A stretch of DNA of 64,000 nucleotides, taken from the NCBI RefSeq assembly GCF_030408635.1, contig NZ_CP047198.1, positions 62,001 through 126,000 on the forward strand. The letters run 5' to 3'. The translations under genes and the position numbers were made by a program. Position 1 is the stretch's first letter. Each line of letters begins with the position of its first letter. The stretch comes from Corynebacterium coyleae. GTDB taxonomy: Bacteria > Actinomycetota > Actinomycetes > Mycobacteriales > Mycobacteriaceae. Of the stretch, positions 44,193 to 52,829 are shown piece after piece. The notes beneath the pieces were generated by a model that had not been told where the DNA came from, made no database searches, and saw only the letters and a list, made by a program, of their open reading frames with translations.

Positions 44193-44863
44193 GGCGCAAT
44201 CCCACTTTCTCCTCGGAACAACAGCAACGGAATACGTGCGGTGACAGTGGTCGGGCCACCGTCCGGCGAGTGCAGCTCCATCTCACCGCCGAACGCGGCG
44301 ATGCGTTCTCGCATGCCCTCCAGTCCGCCGCCGGGCGTGATGCGCGCGTTGCCGCCGCCCTGGTCGGTGACGGAAACATTCAACGTGTGGTCGCAGGTCA
44401 CGAGCACGCTCACGTTTTCCTTGGGTGCATGCTTCGCGGCGTTGGTTAAGGCTTCGGTGGTGAAGAAGTAGGCGGCGGCGGTGACGGAGGCGTCGATACG
44501 CGGCAGCTCGTGCGGGGCTCGGACCGTGACATGCGGGCCGTGTTGTGCGGCTGCGGTCTCGATCGCGGCAACCAGCCCGTGGTCCGACAGTTCCCGCGGG
44601 TGGATGCCACGTACGGTTCTTCTGAGTGCGTCGAGGCCGTTGTGGAGGTCGCGGGCGGCGTCGTCGAGAAGCTGCGATGCAATGTCCAACCTTGCCTCGC
44701 CCAACTTCATCGCGGCGGCCACAAAATATTGCTGCGCGCCGTCGTGCAGATCGCGCTCGATGCGCAGCCGCTCCACCTCATACGCCTCCGCGATCCTGCG
44801 CCGCGAAACCGTCAGTTGGTGGATTTTGGTGGCAGCTCGCTCCTCGTGTTTATGTCGCCGCAT
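44189..44863 (-). CDS. soluble NarL-type histidine kinase lacking a membrane sensor
   Basis: The 224-aa protein consists only of a HisKA_3 dimerisation/phosphoacceptor helix (RIERDLHDGAQQYFV, H40) and an HATPase domain (TEALTNAAKHA, DQGGGN, GGGLEGMRERI). No transmembrane or sensor domain is present, so input must come from a partner, possibly the adjacent ABC/FtsX permease. TACGCT (complement of 44871-44876), 7 nt upstream of the ATG, shows the short start is genuine. Confidence 0.88.
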   Translation of the reverse strand: MRRHKHEERAATKIHQLTVSRRRIAEAYEVERLRIERDLHDGAQQYFVAAAMKLGEARLDIASQLLDDAARDLHNGLDALRRTVRGIHPRELSDHGLVAAIETAAAQHGPHVTVRAPHELPRIDASVTAAAYFFTTEALTNAAKHAPKENVSVLVTCDHTLNVSVTDQGGGNARITPGGGLEGMRERIAAFGGEMELHSPDGGPTTVTARIPLLLFRGESGIAP

Positions 44864-44924
44864 GGCCCCGAGCGTAGCCAGGTAGAGCTAGCACTACCCA
44901 TATTCGGGACCCAGGGCCATAGCG

Positions 44925-44937
44925 CTTATCGACGACC
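44925..44937 (-). promoter_or_regulatory. non-coding copy of the iterated motif in a divergent promoter region
   Basis: CTTATCGACGACC lies in the 92-bp gap between the kinase and the ABC transporter genes, about 20 bp before the ABC start. It is the clearest copy of the 12-mer GTCGTCGATAAG (minus strand) outside any gene. Confidence 0.6.
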
Positions 44938-44955
44938 ACCTGTGGAATAGACACC

Positions 44956-45621
44956 ATGCTTGAACTCAACGACATCACGAAGTCCTTCACCCAACAACGG
45001 GTTCTCGAAGGCATCAGCCTGACGGTTGGCGGAGGCGAATCCGTCGCGATCATGGGTCCCTCAGGCTCCGGCAAGTCGACCCTGCTGCACTGCATGTCCG
45101 GCGTGCTCGTGCCCGACGACGGCCAGGTGCTTTTCGACGGCCGCGATGTGGCCGCAATGAGCGACGCCGAAAGGTCTCGCCTGCGCCTGGAAAACTTTGG
45201 CTTCATCTTCCAAGACGGCCAACTGCTGCCGGAGCTGACCGCCACCGAAAACGTCGCCCTGCCGCAGATCATGCGCGGGGTGTCGCGGGCCGAGGCACAC
45301 GCTGAAGCCATCGACATGCTCACCCGGTTGGGCTTGGGCGCCTTTGTAGATCGGTACCCGGGGCAGCTCTCCGGCGGCCAGGTGCAGCGCGTGGCCATCG
45401 CGCGCGCGTTGGCCGGGCCGCCGTCGGTCGTGTTTGCCGACGAGCCGACGGCGGCGTTGGACCAAGCCACCGGGCATGAGGTTATGCAGCAGATCGTGGC
45501 AATCGCGCAGAAGTTCGGTGTGACACTCGTGCTGGTCACGCATGATCCGAAGATCGCCGACTGGTGCAGCCGCCGCGTCGAAATCCGCGACGGCCTGATC
45601 CACTCGGAGGTGACACGATGA
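44956..45621 (+). CDS. ABC transporter ATP-binding protein (MacB/LolD type)
   Basis: The 221-aa ATPase has Walker A GPSGSGKST (34-42), Q-loop, LSGGQVQRVAIARAL signature, Walker B VVFADEPT and the switch His (THD). It belongs to the LolD/MacB class that pairs with FtsX-type permeases. It overlaps the permease gene by 4 bp. The divergent two-component system suggests a response to cell-envelope stress or antimicrobial peptides, by analogy with Bce-like modules. Confidence 0.92.
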   Translation: MLELNDITKSFTQQRVLEGISLTVGGGESVAIMGPSGSGKSTLLHCMSGVLVPDDGQVLFDGRDVAAMSDAERSRLRLENFGFIFQDGQLLPELTATENVALPQIMRGVSRAEAHAEAIDMLTRLGLGAFVDRYPGQLSGGQVQRVAIARALAGPPSVVFADEPTAALDQATGHEVMQQIVAIAQKFGVTLVLVTHDPKIADWCSRRVEIRDGLIHSEVTR

Positions 45622-47009
45622 GTGCGGTGACGTTGATGCGCTCGGCGGTGTCGCAGACAAGCGAAGGGCGCTCGCAACGGCAGATCGGCGAACGCTGGGT
45701 CCGTGCGTTGTCGCTGGTGGCGGTAACCGTAGCGACCTGGATGCTGTGCACGCTCATGGGCGGCACCTGGATGTTCCTCGCCCGCGACCTGCACCCGCAC
45801 GAGGCGCTGGTGGAAATCGCAGAGTCGATGGGCGGGCCGATTTCCATCGCGTATATCTTCCTCGCGCTGTTCGCGTGCGTGCTCCTCGTGCCAAGCCTGT
45901 TGGGGCTGCTCACCCAAGCCGCGCGGGCGAACCTCGGCGGGCGCGAGGAGCACCTGGCGGTGCTTCGCCTCATCGGCGCGACCGCCGGCGAGGTGCGCGG
46001 AATGATGATCCTGGAGTCGCTGCGCCAGGCCCTGGTTGGGTTGGTGCTCGGGTCGGTGCTGTACATAGTTACGTGCCCGGCGTGGTCGCTGCTGACGTTC
46101 CAGGAAAAGCGCGTCGGCGCCTGGGAGATGCTCACCTGGTGGGTCATCCCCATCGCTTGGATCGTCGTGCTCGTGCTGGCCGCCTGCTCCGTGTGGCTTG
46201 CTTTGCGACGAGTCGCCGTCACCCCACTCGGCGTCACCAAGAAAATCCCGCCGAAGGGACAAAACATGATCACGCTGGTGTTGTCAGTGGTTGGTGCGGT
46301 GGTGCTGTACCGCTACCTAAGCTCGCTCACCATCGCTCCGCAGGCAGACGCGTTGGAGTTCGGCGCCTTGTTGGTGGTCGCAGGCGGCATTCTCACCGTC
46401 AACGCACTGATCGCCGTCGGTTTGATCCAACTCCTCGCACGCCTGAGCTACCGAGTCCCCGGGGCCGCGAACTACGTGGCCACGCGCCGGGTCGGCAGGG
46501 GAGCGAAAACCACCTGGAAGCGCGTCACCGCCCTGTACTTCGTGGCGTTCATCGGCGGCGTCGGCGCCTGGATCTCCGCGGTGCCGGAGATCGACGACCA
46601 GCCCGCCCTGAAGATGATCACAGGGGACATCCCCTCCGGCGTGGTCATCACCGCTGTCTTCGCGGCGGTCCTGTTGGTGTCGTCCACGCTGCTCACCCAG
46701 GCACTTTCCGTGGTGGAGCAGAAGCAACTGACCAAATCGCTCTACTTCATTGGCGCGCCGGCCGCGTTCCACACCAAGGTTGCCGTGCGCGAGGTTGGGG
46801 TTCCCATGCTGGTGGTGGCCCTGCTGGGATTCGGCATGGGTGGCCTGATGGGCACCATCATGGTCGTGGTTTACGTCAACGTGCTGGACAAGGTGGCGCT
46901 GTTCGCTGCGCTTGTTGCGGTTGCGCTGGTTGGTTGTGTCCTGGCGGTGGTGGGGACCGGTCGGCTCCGCGAGCAGGTGCTGATGGGGATGGGCAGGGCT
47001 AACGACTAG
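45618..47009 (+). CDS. FtsX-like ABC transporter permease
   Basis: The 463-aa protein has two four-helix FtsX-like halves (helix runs around 45-65, 95-120, 200-230, 245-300, 365-440) and lacks the large extracellular MacB domain. The conserved LRLIGATAGEVRGMMILES coupling helix is present. Works with the ATPase at 44956. A double-hairpin repeat element lies immediately after its stop. Confidence 0.88.
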   Translation: MSAVTLMRSAVSQTSEGRSQRQIGERWVRALSLVAVTVATWMLCTLMGGTWMFLARDLHPHEALVEIAESMGGPISIAYIFLALFACVLLVPSLLGLLTQAARANLGGREEHLAVLRLIGATAGEVRGMMILESLRQALVGLVLGSVLYIVTCPAWSLLTFQEKRVGAWEMLTWWVIPIAWIVVLVLAACSVWLALRRVAVTPLGVTKKIPPKGQNMITLVLSVVGAVVLYRYLSSLTIAPQADALEFGALLVVAGGILTVNALIAVGLIQLLARLSYRVPGAANYVATRRVGRGAKTTWKRVTALYFVAFIGGVGAWISAVPEIDDQPALKMITGDIPSGVVITAVFAAVLLVSSTLLTQALSVVEQKQLTKSLYFIGAPAAFHTKVAVREVGVPMLVVALLGFGMGGLMGTIMVVVYVNVLDKVALFAALVAVALVGCVLAVVGTGRLREQVLMGMGRAND

Positions 47010-47120
47010 AAAATAGTTCCCGGGGTGTGAACTATCTTCCACCAAGACGAAAACGACCTGCAGGAAGTGAATCTTTTGCAGGTCGTTGTTGAAGAAAGTT
47101 CCCCGGCTGGGAACTATTTT
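47010..47120. repeat. AGTTCC/GGAACT double-hairpin element, copy A
   Basis: Outer arms AAAATAGTTCCC (47010-47021) and GGGAACTATTTT (47109-47120) are perfect 12-bp inverted repeats. Inner arms AACGACCTGCA/TGCAGGTCGTT (47052 and 47077) are also perfect. Each end forms its own AGTTC/GAACT hairpin. It lies exactly between two convergent stop codons (FtsX gene and dprE2) and probably acts as a bidirectional terminator. A related element is at 51894-52019. Confidence 0.85.
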
Positions 47121-47124
47121 GGCG

Positions 47125-47889
47125 CTAGAAGTTGAGCTTGCTCATGATCGGCGCCGGAATCGCCTTCAGGACCAGGGAGATCGGGCCGAAGAGCTTGTGC
47201 ACGAACACCGATGGCTTGCCGGCCAGGGCGGCCTCCACGGCAGCCTCGGCGACGTCCTCCTTGTTTACGGTCAGCGGGGCCTCGTCGAGACCATCGGTCA
47301 TCTTGGTGCGCACCTGGCCCGGACGGACCACGGTGACCTTCACGCCGCTGTCCTTCAAAGCTTCACCGAGCTGCAGGTAGAAGCCGTCGATGCCGGCCTT
47401 GGATGCGCCGTAGACAAAGTTGGAACGGCGCACGCGCTGGCCCGCCACCGACGACAGGGCGATGATGTTGCCGCGGCCCTGACGCTTCATCTCCTGGCCC
47501 AACAGCACACCGACCGACATCGGGGCGGTGAAGTTGGTCTGCGCCGAAGCGACGGCGGCAGCCTGGTCCTGCCAGAGCTGCTCCTGGTCGCCGAGCGTGC
47601 CGAAGGCGACGACGGCGACGTCGACCTCGCCGTCCTCAAAGGCTGCCTCGATCACCGCAGGGTGGGAGGCGAAATCCAGGGCGTCGAAATCGACCAGGCG
47701 TACATGGCCGGCGCCGGCGCGCTGGACTTCGGCGATGGCGTCGTCGATACGCGGGGAGTCCTTGCGCGCACACAGGGTGACGGTGGGGTTGCCGCCGCGG
47801 GAGACGAGCTCGCTGACAATCGCGAGCCCGATCTCACTCGTGCCGCCGAGGAGGAGGATGTGTTGGGCTTGGCCTACTGCGTTCAGCAT
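47125..47889 (-). CDS. dprE2: decaprenylphosphoryl-2-keto-ribose reductase DprE2
   Basis: The 254-aa SDR has GGTSEIG, VVAFGTLG, ALSSVAG and YGASKAG motifs. With DprE1 it epimerises decaprenyl-phosphoribose to decaprenyl-phosphoarabinose, the arabinan donor used by AftA and Emb. AAGGAG precedes the ATG, 9 bp after the dprE1 stop, so the two are an operon. Confidence 0.95.
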   Translation of the reverse strand: MLNAVGQAQHILLLGGTSEIGLAIVSELVSRGGNPTVTLCARKDSPRIDDAIAEVQRAGAGHVRLVDFDALDFASHPAVIEAAFEDGEVDVAVVAFGTLGDQEQLWQDQAAAVASAQTNFTAPMSVGVLLGQEMKRQGRGNIIALSSVAGQRVRRSNFVYGASKAGIDGFYLQLGEALKDSGVKVTVVRPGQVRTKMTDGLDEAPLTVNKEDVAEAAVEAALAGKPSVFVHKLFGPISLVLKAIPAPIMSKLNF

Positions 47890-47898
47890 GGGTACTCC

Positions 47899-49296
47899 TT
47901 AGTTGAGCTCAAGACGGCGGGACATGTCGGATGCGAACACGCCGGTCGGGTCGATGTCGCGGCGGGTCTTCAACCAGCCTGGCAGTTCCGGATACATCTT
48001 GTGGAACTTCTCCGCGCTGGTGCGGGATTCCTTAGCCAGGTAGAGGCGGCCGCCGAACTGCATGACCTGGTCATCCAGGCGGTCGAGGAACTCGTTGAGG
48101 CCCGGACGGATTGGGAAGTCCACGCACACGTTCCAGCCCTTCATCGGGTAGGACAGCGGTGCCTGGTTGCCTTCGCCGAACAGCTTGAACACGTTCAGGG
48201 CGGTGTAGTGGCCGGAGGACTGGATGTCGTAAATGATGTCCTTGAACGGCTCCACAGCGTCGGTCGGGACGACGAACTGGTACTGCAGGAAGCCAGCCTT
48301 GCCGTAGCCGCGGTTCCACTTCCCGATGAGGTCCAGCGGCTGGTAAAACTGCGTCAGGTTCAGCACCTGGTTCCGGGCGGGGGAGCCCATCATGTAGTAC
48401 GCCTCGCCGATCGCCATCAGGGAGAGCTTGTTCATGGTCCAGGACGGGAAAATGTCCGGCACCGTCATCAACTGCGGGGCGTTGAACTTCAACGGGTCCT
48501 TAGCCAGCTTCGGGGCGAACTCCTTCAACTGATCCAAGGTGGCCAGCGAGCCGCGGGAGATGGTGGAGCGGCCCGTCTTCGGCGGTGCGGAGATCGCGTC
48601 GAACCAGGCCGACGAGTAGGTGTAGTTCACCTCAGAGCCGTCGGAGTGCACCGCGATCGTCTCGTCGAGCGTGTTGGTGCGGTCGGTGTCCGCGATGAAG
48701 TAGGCGGTCTCCGTCTTGGTCATCTGGATCCGGGCGCGCAGGATGATGCCGGTCAGGCCCATGCCGCCAACAGTGGCCCAGAACAGCTCAGCGGTCTCGC
48801 CGGTCGGCTCCAAGTGCAGCACGCGGCCGTCCGCCACCAGCAGCTCCATGGACAACACGTGGTTGCCAAACGAGCCCGCAGAGTGGTGGTTCTTACCGTG
48901 AATATCCGGGCCGATCGCGCCACCAATGGTGACCTGGCGGGTACCCGGCAGCACCGGGACCCACAGGCCATACGGCAGGGCGGCCTTCATGAGTTGGTCA
49001 AGGCTCACGCCCGCGTCGACGTCGACAATGCCGGAATCCGGGTCGATGGAGTGGATCCGGTTCAGCGGCGTCATATCGACGACCAAACCGCCACCATTCT
49101 GGGCGGGATCACCATAGGAGCGACCCAGACCACGGGCGATGACGCCGCGGCGCTTGTGCTCGGGCAGGTCCGCGTTCTCATCCGCGACCCGCTTGACTGC
49201 CTCCGCAATCGTGTCCACGTCAGGGGTGGACAGGACCTGGGCGGTAGATGGGGCGGTACGGCCCCATCCGTAGAGGGATTGGGTTGTCAGTTCCAT
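47899..49296 (-). CDS. dprE1: decaprenylphosphoryl-beta-D-ribose oxidase DprE1
   Basis: The 465-aa FAD protein has the VAO-type FAD-binding motif ([28 protein letters not shown]) and the C-terminal [10 protein letters not shown]. Counting back from the conserved C-terminus, this cysteine (C391) matches Cys387 of the M. tuberculosis enzyme, the residue trapped by benzothiazinones. It oxidises decaprenyl-phosphoribose. TAGGGT (complement of 49304-49309) lies 7 nt before the ATG at 49296, so that start is preferred to the GTG at 49302. Confidence 0.95.
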   Translation of the reverse strand: MELTTQSLYGWGRTAPSTAQVLSTPDVDTIAEAVKRVADENADLPEHKRRGVIARGLGRSYGDPAQNGGGLVVDMTPLNRIHSIDPDSGIVDVDAGVSLDQLMKAALPYGLWVPVLPGTRQVTIGGAIGPDIHGKNHHSAGSFGNHVLSMELLVADGRVLHLEPTGETAELFWATVGGMGLTGIILRARIQMTKTETAYFIADTDRTNTLDETIAVHSDGSEVNYTYSSAWFDAISAPPKTGRSTISRGSLATLDQLKEFAPKLAKDPLKFNAPQLMTVPDIFPSWTMNKLSLMAIGEAYYMMGSPARNQVLNLTQFYQPLDLIGKWNRGYGKAGFLQYQFVVPTDAVEPFKDIIYDIQSSGHYTALNVFKLFGEGNQAPLSYPMKGWNVCVDFPIRPGLNEFLDRLDDQVMQFGGRLYLAKESRTSAEKFHKMYPELPGWLKTRRDIDPTGVFASDMSRRLELN

Positions 49297-49317
49297 GCCC
49301 ACAACCCTACCGCCGGA

Positions 49318-49545
49318 CTAGAGATCCATAATGCTACGAATCTCCGCGGGCAGTTCTTCTTGGCTCGAAATCACAGGTCCGTCGTGTTCGCGAAGAATCT
49401 CATAGATACGTGTGCGGCCTTTGGAGTCCACAAACGGCAGCTCCTCGGCCATCAGGCGCACCATGAAGTCGGACAGGGGGACCTCCACACGCTGTGCTGC
49501 CTCGTGGATCGCGTCCGGGTCATCACCTTTGTAATGCTTCCTCAT
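49318..49545 (-). CDS. 75-aa hypothetical protein between dprE1 and gtrA
   Basis: A small charged helical protein (EAAQRVEVPLSDFMVRLMAEE, then ELPAEIRSIMDL). TAGGCT at 49554-49559 (minus) is 8 nt before the ATG, and the stop lies just upstream of the dprE1 start, so transcription could extend into dprE1. No Cys, no membrane segment. I do not recognise it; an antitoxin-like or regulatory role is possible but unsupported. Confidence 0.65.
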   Translation of the reverse strand: MRKHYKGDDPDAIHEAAQRVEVPLSDFMVRLMAEELPFVDSKGRTRIYEILREHDGPVISSQEELPAEIRSIMDL

Positions 49546-49574
49546 GGCACATGAGCCTAGTAGGGTAAACGCCC

Positions 49575-50018
49575 GTGTCCTCGAACGCTTCCCTAAAACA
49601 GCAGCTCATCCCGTTTTTGGTCATCGGTATCGGCTGCGCTGTCATCGACTTCGGCATCACCAACACCCTCGACCAAGCCCTCGACGTCCAGCGCGACCTT
49701 GCCAAGGCCGTGGGCTGGGTCTTCGGCACCATCTCCGCCTACGTGCTGAACTCCAAGTTCGCCTTCAACGCCAAAATCGACGCCAAAAAAGCCAGCGCCG
49801 TATTCATCCTCTACGCCACCACCTTTGCGGTGCAGATGCTGCTGTGGAGGGTGACGGACGAGCCGTTGTCGTCGCTAGGCCTGCAAGATTCGTGGAAGAA
49901 CGCCGTGTCCTTCGTCATCGCACAAGGCGTAGCGACGACTACCAACTTCCTCCTCCAGCGCTACTGGATCTTTAAGGACGCTAAGGGCGACGAAAGTCCT
50001 CTCGCGCCCCCCGCCTAA
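49575..50018 (+). CDS. GtrA-like membrane protein
   Basis: The 147-aa protein has four transmembrane helices and the GtrA motif pattern (VIGIGCAVIDFGITNTL, TISAYVLNSKFAF, ATTTNFLLQRYWIF). In mycobacteria the homologous gene beside dprE1 is thought to assist arabinose-lipid handling. The GTG at 49575 follows TAGGGT by 8 nt. It overlaps the convergent GlfT1 gene by 38 bp. Confidence 0.88.
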   Translation: MSSNASLKQQLIPFLVIGIGCAVIDFGITNTLDQALDVQRDLAKAVGWVFGTISAYVLNSKFAFNAKIDAKKASAVFILYATTFAVQMLLWRVTDEPLSSLGLQDSWKNAVSFVIAQGVATTTNFLLQRYWIFKDAKGDESPLAPPA

Positions 50019-50883
50019 GCAACTTCAGCCAATCGACGAAGCCCTTCGGATCCTTCTTCTCCACCAGGAAGAACCACCCGAACCGGACAACCTCCTGCAA
50101 CTGCATCTTCTTCATACCGCGCTGATTGATGATGTAGCCACGGTTGCGGTATGTGAAATACCGCTTCGTCTCATTGTCAGGGAACTGCGCATGCGCCCGC
50201 CCACCCATAATTGGATGGAACTCGTCCGACCCATCCGGGTGCAGATAAAACGCCGTCAACGCCGTGCCATACTTCAGGCCCGACTGCGCCAGACGACGGT
50301 GATACTCCACCTCATCGCCCCTGATAAACAAACGGTAATCCGGCACGCCGATGCGCTCCATCGCCTTCGCCGAAATCAACGCGCCATTAAACAAACTCGC
50401 GTACTGCGGCAGAAAATCGCCCTGCAACTCATCCACACGCCGGTGCCACGTCGTGCCCTGCCGCAGCGGAAACGCCAGCTTCTCCGGGTCGTTAATGTTC
50501 GCCACCACCGGCGACACCTCCGACAACTGATGCTTCTCTGCGGTTCGGTAGAGCTCTTCGAGGACGGTGTGGTCTTTCGGGCGACCATCATCATCCGCGC
50601 ACCAAATCGCATCCGCCCCCAACGCCAGCGCGTGCAAGAATCCGTAGGCGAAGCCACCCGCCCCGCCCAGATTGGTCTTGCTTGGTAGGTAGACGCCCTT
50701 GTCGTTGGCGAGCTCGCCGACAAGCACACGCACCGCATCCTCATCACCGTTATCCACCACAATGACCCAATCCACCGGATGCGTCTGCGACACCACCTGC
50801 TCCAACGAGTGTCGCAGCAGGTCAACGCGCTTATGGGTCACAATCACGGCAGCAGTCGTACCGTTGCGATTCAAGGCAGTCAT
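49981..50883 (-). CDS. glfT1: galactofuranosyltransferase GlfT1 (GT2)
   Basis: The 300-aa GT2 enzyme has the nucleotide-binding start AAVIVTHKRVDLLRHSLEQV, the DDDGRPKDH DxD motif and RGDEVEYHRRL. Length and the neighbouring Wzm/Wzt exporter match GlfT1, which adds the first galactofuranoses to the linker. The ATG at 50883 is preferred; the frame upstream to 51015 overlaps the divergent gene. It lies near wzt-wzm but separated by a DUF559-like gene. Confidence 0.9.
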   Translation of the reverse strand: MTALNRNGTTAAVIVTHKRVDLLRHSLEQVVSQTHPVDWVIVVDNGDEDAVRVLVGELANDKGVYLPSKTNLGGAGGFAYGFLHALALGADAIWCADDDGRPKDHTVLEELYRTAEKHQLSEVSPVVANINDPEKLAFPLRQGTTWHRRVDELQGDFLPQYASLFNGALISAKAMERIGVPDYRLFIRGDEVEYHRRLAQSGLKYGTALTAFYLHPDGSDEFHPIMGGRAHAQFPDNETKRYFTYRNRGYIINQRGMKKMQLQEVVRFGWFFLVEKKDPKGFVDWLKLLRRGAREDFRRP

Positions 50884-50935
50884 ACATTTATTGTGCCCGA
50901 GGGATCCCAAACCGTCGCTCTTGCGTCTAATAACC

Positions 50936-51913
50936 ATGACGAACCTACGAAACGGCATGAGTGTCGACATCGAAGCAATCCTCATCCACGACAAACAACG
51001 CACACCCGACCTCACCTACCACCAAGTCAGCGCCGACCGCTACCTCGCCACCGAACACTGCCGTGAAGAATGGCGGGTGGACAACGACGCCCGTCACCAC
51101 CCACGCGGCGTGCGCTACCACGGCTGCGCCGCCGCCCGTGCCATCGCCCACGCCGTCGAACGCCCCGGCAGCATCGTCTCCGGCTTCTCGGCACTCGCCC
51201 TCTATGGCTTGCCCTACCTGGTCGAAGGAGCCGACACCACGCTGCTCGCCTCCTCGGGACGCAACCAACTCGCAGGGCCTTGCTTACCGACGATCCGACG
51301 CCACTCCCGAGCAACCTTCCCCATTTGGAAAGTCACCCACCGTGGCGTTGGCCTTCGGACGGCTAGCCCAGTGGCGGCAGTTGTCCAGGCGTTGATCCAG
51401 GTCAAACGCGGGGAGCACTGTTGGAATGTCGTCGATGTAGAGGGCCTGTCTGCCGAGGAAGTCCGAGCGGTGCAACTCGTCGACTGTGTCCGCCGCTTCT
51501 GGGACATCACACCCGCCGACATTAAGGCCGCTGCCTGCCACAAAATCAACGCCAGTTGGTTGGGGAAGGTCTTGCGGCTCAGCAGCTCTCTTGCCGATTC
51601 CCCCAAGGAGACCGAGATGCGCCTTCTCGTTGCGGTGCTCGCGGCCCGGTATGGCCACGTTGTGCAGGAGCAGGTGCCGCTGGTCGTCGACGGCAGGACA
51701 GTGACCACGTTTGACCTGGCCATTCCTGATCTGAAGATTGCCGTTATGTACGACGGCGAACACCACTCGGACTATAAGCAGCGCAACAAAGACTCCTCCA
51801 TCAACCTCAAGATGACCTTGGCGGGATGGACGCCCGCGAGGTGCTCGTCCAGGACGATGTTTGAATGCCTGGGCCTCGTCGAGTCCCTGATGCAAAAAAG
51901 TTCCCAGCGATAA
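50936..51913 (+). CDS. DUF559-like protein inserted in the galactan locus
   Basis: The 325-aa protein has an N-terminal winged-helix-like region (GSIVSGFSALALYGLPYL) and a C-terminal nuclease-like fold (TTFDLAIPDLKIAVMYDG, EHHSDYKQRNKD). It has the same layout as the protein at 9179-10060, though similarity is low. It separates glfT1 from wzt-wzm. The ATG at 50957 is an alternative start. The last codons (SSQR) are encoded by the AGTTCC repeat element that begins at 51894. Confidence 0.65.
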   Translation: MTNLRNGMSVDIEAILIHDKQRTPDLTYHQVSADRYLATEHCREEWRVDNDARHHPRGVRYHGCAAARAIAHAVERPGSIVSGFSALALYGLPYLVEGADTTLLASSGRNQLAGPCLPTIRRHSRATFPIWKVTHRGVGLRTASPVAAVVQALIQVKRGEHCWNVVDVEGLSAEEVRAVQLVDCVRRFWDITPADIKAAACHKINASWLGKVLRLSSSLADSPKETEMRLLVAVLAARYGHVVQEQVPLVVDGRTVTTFDLAIPDLKIAVMYDGEHHSDYKQRNKDSSINLKMTLAGWTPARCSSRTMFECLGLVESLMQKSSQR

Positions 51914-52019
51914 TGGGATTCGTGGAACTTTTATGGGGTGTGTCGCCCGGCGTCCTGGGGAAAGTGAAACTTTTGGGGGCCGAAATCGAAGAAAGTTCCC
52001 GGGCGGGGAACTTTCTTCG
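51894..52019. repeat. AGTTCC/GGAACT double-hairpin element, copy B
   Basis: The left hairpin is AAAAGTTCC (51896-51904) with GGAACTTTT (51924-51932). The right hairpin is a perfect 14-bp stem CGAAGAAAGTTCCC (51987-52000) and GGGAACTTTCTTCG (52006-52019). It shares AAGTGAA-CTTTTG and GAAGAAAGTTCCC with copy A. It lies between the convergent DUF559-like and wzt genes and overlaps the former's stop. Confidence 0.8.
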
Positions 52020-52034
52020 GGAGATGGTTGACAC

Positions 52035-52820
52035 CTACCCGTGGAAGCGCTGCACCAGTTCTGCGACGTGGTCGCCGGCTTCGGGGCCTTCGTAGGCGCG
52101 GACGACGTCGGCAACCAGGCCGGCCTCCCTAATTTCGCCCTTGTCCACCCACAACGCGGTGTTGCAGAGCTGCGCCAGGAAGTCGTTGGAGTGGGAGGCG
52201 AACACGAGGATGCCGGAGCGCTCGACCATTTCGGCCAACCTCACGCGGGCTTTGGACATGAAGGCGGCGTCGACGGCGCCGATGCCTTCGTCGAGTAGCA
52301 GGATCTCGGGTTCGATGGAGGTGACCACGCCCAACGCCAGGCGGACGCGCATGCCGGTGGAGTAGGTGCGCAGGGGCATGGAGAGGTAGTCGCCGAGTTC
52401 GGAGAATTCGGCGATGTCGTCCATTTTGGCTTTCATCTGTTTGCGGGTCTGGCCGAGGAATAGGCCGCGGATGATGATGTTTTCGTAGCCGGAGATTTCG
52501 GGGTCCATGCCGACGCCGAGGTCGAAGACGGGGGCGACGCGGCCGCGGACGTCGGCGACGCCACGGGTTGGTTCGTAGATGCCGGACAGTAGTCGCAGCA
52601 GGGTGGTTTTACCTGCGCCGTTGTGGCCGACGAGGCCGACGCGGTCGCCCTCCCTTAAATGCAGGTTGATGTCGCGGAGCGCTTCGACGACGACGGTGTT
52701 GGAGGCGTTCTGGCCGATTTTGCCGCCGGCCGAGGACATCATGGCCTTTTTCAGGGAGCGGGATTTGGCGTCGAAGATGGGGAAGTCGACGCAGGCGTTG
52801 TAGGTGTCGATGGAAACCAT
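52035..52820 (-). CDS. wzt: galactan exporter ATP-binding protein Wzt
   Basis: The 261-aa ATPase has Walker A GHNGAGKTT, a YSTGMRVRLALG signature and Walker B ILLLDEGIGAVD, the O-antigen/teichoic-acid exporter class. With Wzm it flips lipid-linked galactan across the membrane. It begins 9 bp after wzm with AGGAGTTAC before the ATG. Confidence 0.93.
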   Translation of the reverse strand: MVSIDTYNACVDFPIFDAKSRSLKKAMMSSAGGKIGQNASNTVVVEALRDINLHLREGDRVGLVGHNGAGKTTLLRLLSGIYEPTRGVADVRGRVAPVFDLGVGMDPEISGYENIIIRGLFLGQTRKQMKAKMDDIAEFSELGDYLSMPLRTYSTGMRVRLALGVVTSIEPEILLLDEGIGAVDAAFMSKARVRLAEMVERSGILVFASHSNDFLAQLCNTALWVDKGEIREAGLVADVVRAYEGPEAGDHVAELVQRFHG

Positions 52821-52829
52821 GTGTAACTC

